Positions 6,799 to 7,019 of a stretch of 7,019 bases of DNA are shown piece by piece. How positions within the stretch are numbered: the first letter of the stretch is position 1; the number at the start of each line of letters is the position of its first letter. The stretch covers positions 1 through 7,019 of the forward strand of contig DWYO01000328.1 of NCBI GenBank assembly GCA_019118725.1, given 5' to 3'. Under the pieces are notes generated by a model. It made no database searches. It saw nothing but the letters and a program-made list of their open reading frames with translations, and was not told where the DNA came from. This DNA is from Candidatus Parabacteroides intestinavium. Lineage in GTDB: Bacteria > Bacteroidota > Bacteroidia > Bacteroidales > Tannerellaceae. The position numbers were made by a program, and so were the translations under genes.

Positions 6799-6886
6799 TT
6801 GCATCACCCGGGTGATGCAATTAATTCACAGTTGTGATGCAATTAAATCACCTAAGTGATGCAATTAAATCACCCGGGTGATGCAA
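6799..6886. repeat. Array of four tandem 22-bp palindromic units (operator-like)
   Basis: Four head-to-tail units of exactly 22 bp occupy 6799-6820, 6821-6842, 6843-6864 and 6865-6886. All end in TGATGCAA; units 2-4 begin with TTAA and unit 1 with TTGC. The core is TCACCCGGGTGA in units 1 and 4, TCACAGTTGTGA in unit 2 and TCACCTAAGTGA in unit 3. Unit 1 is a perfect 22-bp palindrome, while the others are symmetric over the 12-bp core (unit 3 with one mismatched pair). The 22-bp spacing is close to two helical turns, so proteins bound to each unit would face the same side. The array lies between two divergent promoters and upstream of both predicted start sites, which favours a DNA-binding role over an RNA hairpin. 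The binding protein is unknown, and a dispersed intergenic repeat is the main alternative. Confidence 0.85.
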
Positions 6887-6914
6887 ACAAAATGTCCTGC
6901 CTTGATTATAAGGA

Positions 6915-6947
6915 TTGACTATACATAAAATAAAATCCGTATATTTG
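6915..6947 (+). promoter_or_regulatory. Divergent Bacteroidetes promoter for a rightward gene at or beyond the window edge
   Basis: TTG at 6915-6917 and TATATTTG at 6940-6947 match the -33 and TAnnTTTG -7 elements, with a 22-bp spacer that is slightly longer than usual. The start site would be near 6954. The first in-frame possibility is an ATG at 7011 preceded by an A-rich stretch (TATAAAGA), but only nine bases of coding sequence would then be in the window, so the gene cannot be named. Confidence 0.65.
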
Positions 6948-6972
6948 TCCCATTATCCGTATTCAGTTTGTT

Positions 6973-7002
6973 AGAAGCTGTTTGGAATTTATTCCAGCTT
7001 TT
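6973..7002 (+). other. Possible leader hairpin followed by a short T-run
   Basis: AAGCTG at 6975-6980 pairs with CAGCTT at 6995-7000, extendable by a G-U and an A-U pair to 6973/7002, with a short inner GAA/TTC stem (6985-6987 with 6992-6994). T-residues at 6999-7003 follow and are partly in the stem. It sits about 20 nt after the predicted start site of the rightward promoter and 8 nt before a possible ATG at 7011. It could act as an attenuator, a translation-masking structure or nothing; the stem is short and AT-rich. Confidence 0.3.
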
Positions 7003-7019
7003 TATAAAGAATGTTTTCG

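Noticed and set aside
6737..6820. N-terminal extension of the TSCPD gene to an ATG at 6820
   Set aside because: The extension would cover a strong promoter and the first palindromic unit, and the extra residues do not belong to the family domain.
6799..6886. CRISPR array
   Set aside because: The units are contiguous palindromes of 22 bp with no unique spacers between them.

Overview
The window looks like chromosomal DNA from a Bacteroides-type gut bacterium (order Bacteroidales). The reasons are two promoters of the Bacteroidetes sigma type (TAnnTTTG at -7) and a third likely one, starts with little or no Shine-Dalgarno, two lipoproteins with acidic residues after the lipidated Cys, a GH127-type glycosidase, and lipid-A-core-type glycosyltransferases. 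The species cannot be fixed from this sequence. No insertion sequence, tRNA, rRNA or CRISPR array was seen.

Region 1 (1-2896, + strand) is a two-gene unit behind a TATCTTTG box at 40-47. A 257-aa lipoprotein of unknown function with a likely Ig-like fold comes first. After 18 nt comes a 674-aa lipoprotein of the GH127 (former DUF1680) beta-L-arabinofuranosidase superfamily, which keeps the E-x-C and C-C zinc/catalytic residues. The pair is probably exported and acts on a plant-type glycan at the cell surface or in the periplasm. No SusC/SusD pair lies inside the window.

Region 2 (2897-3003) is a convergent intergenic strip with a 9-bp hairpin that probably ends both transcription units.

Region 3 (3004-6736, - strand) is a compact five-gene operon read from right to left: a small TSCPD-domain protein, a GT4 glycosyltransferase (4-nt ATGA overlap with the first gene), a Kdo/WaaP-type sugar kinase, a GT32 (DSD-motif) glycosyltransferase and a GT2 glycosyltransferase. 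Three different transferases plus an LPS-type kinase, with no flippase or polymerase, point to assembly and phosphorylation of a lipooligosaccharide core rather than a capsule. The TSCPD protein at the head of the operon has no obvious role in this pathway.

Region 4 (6737-7019) is a divergent regulatory region. A near-perfect promoter (TTTG, 20 bp, TATCTTTG) drives the leftward operon. A second promoter (6915-6947) points right toward a gene that begins at or beyond the window edge. Exactly between them lie four head-to-tail 22-bp palindromic units (6799-6886). They lie upstream of both predicted start sites and so look like a DNA-level operator array. This array is the most unusual feature of the window.
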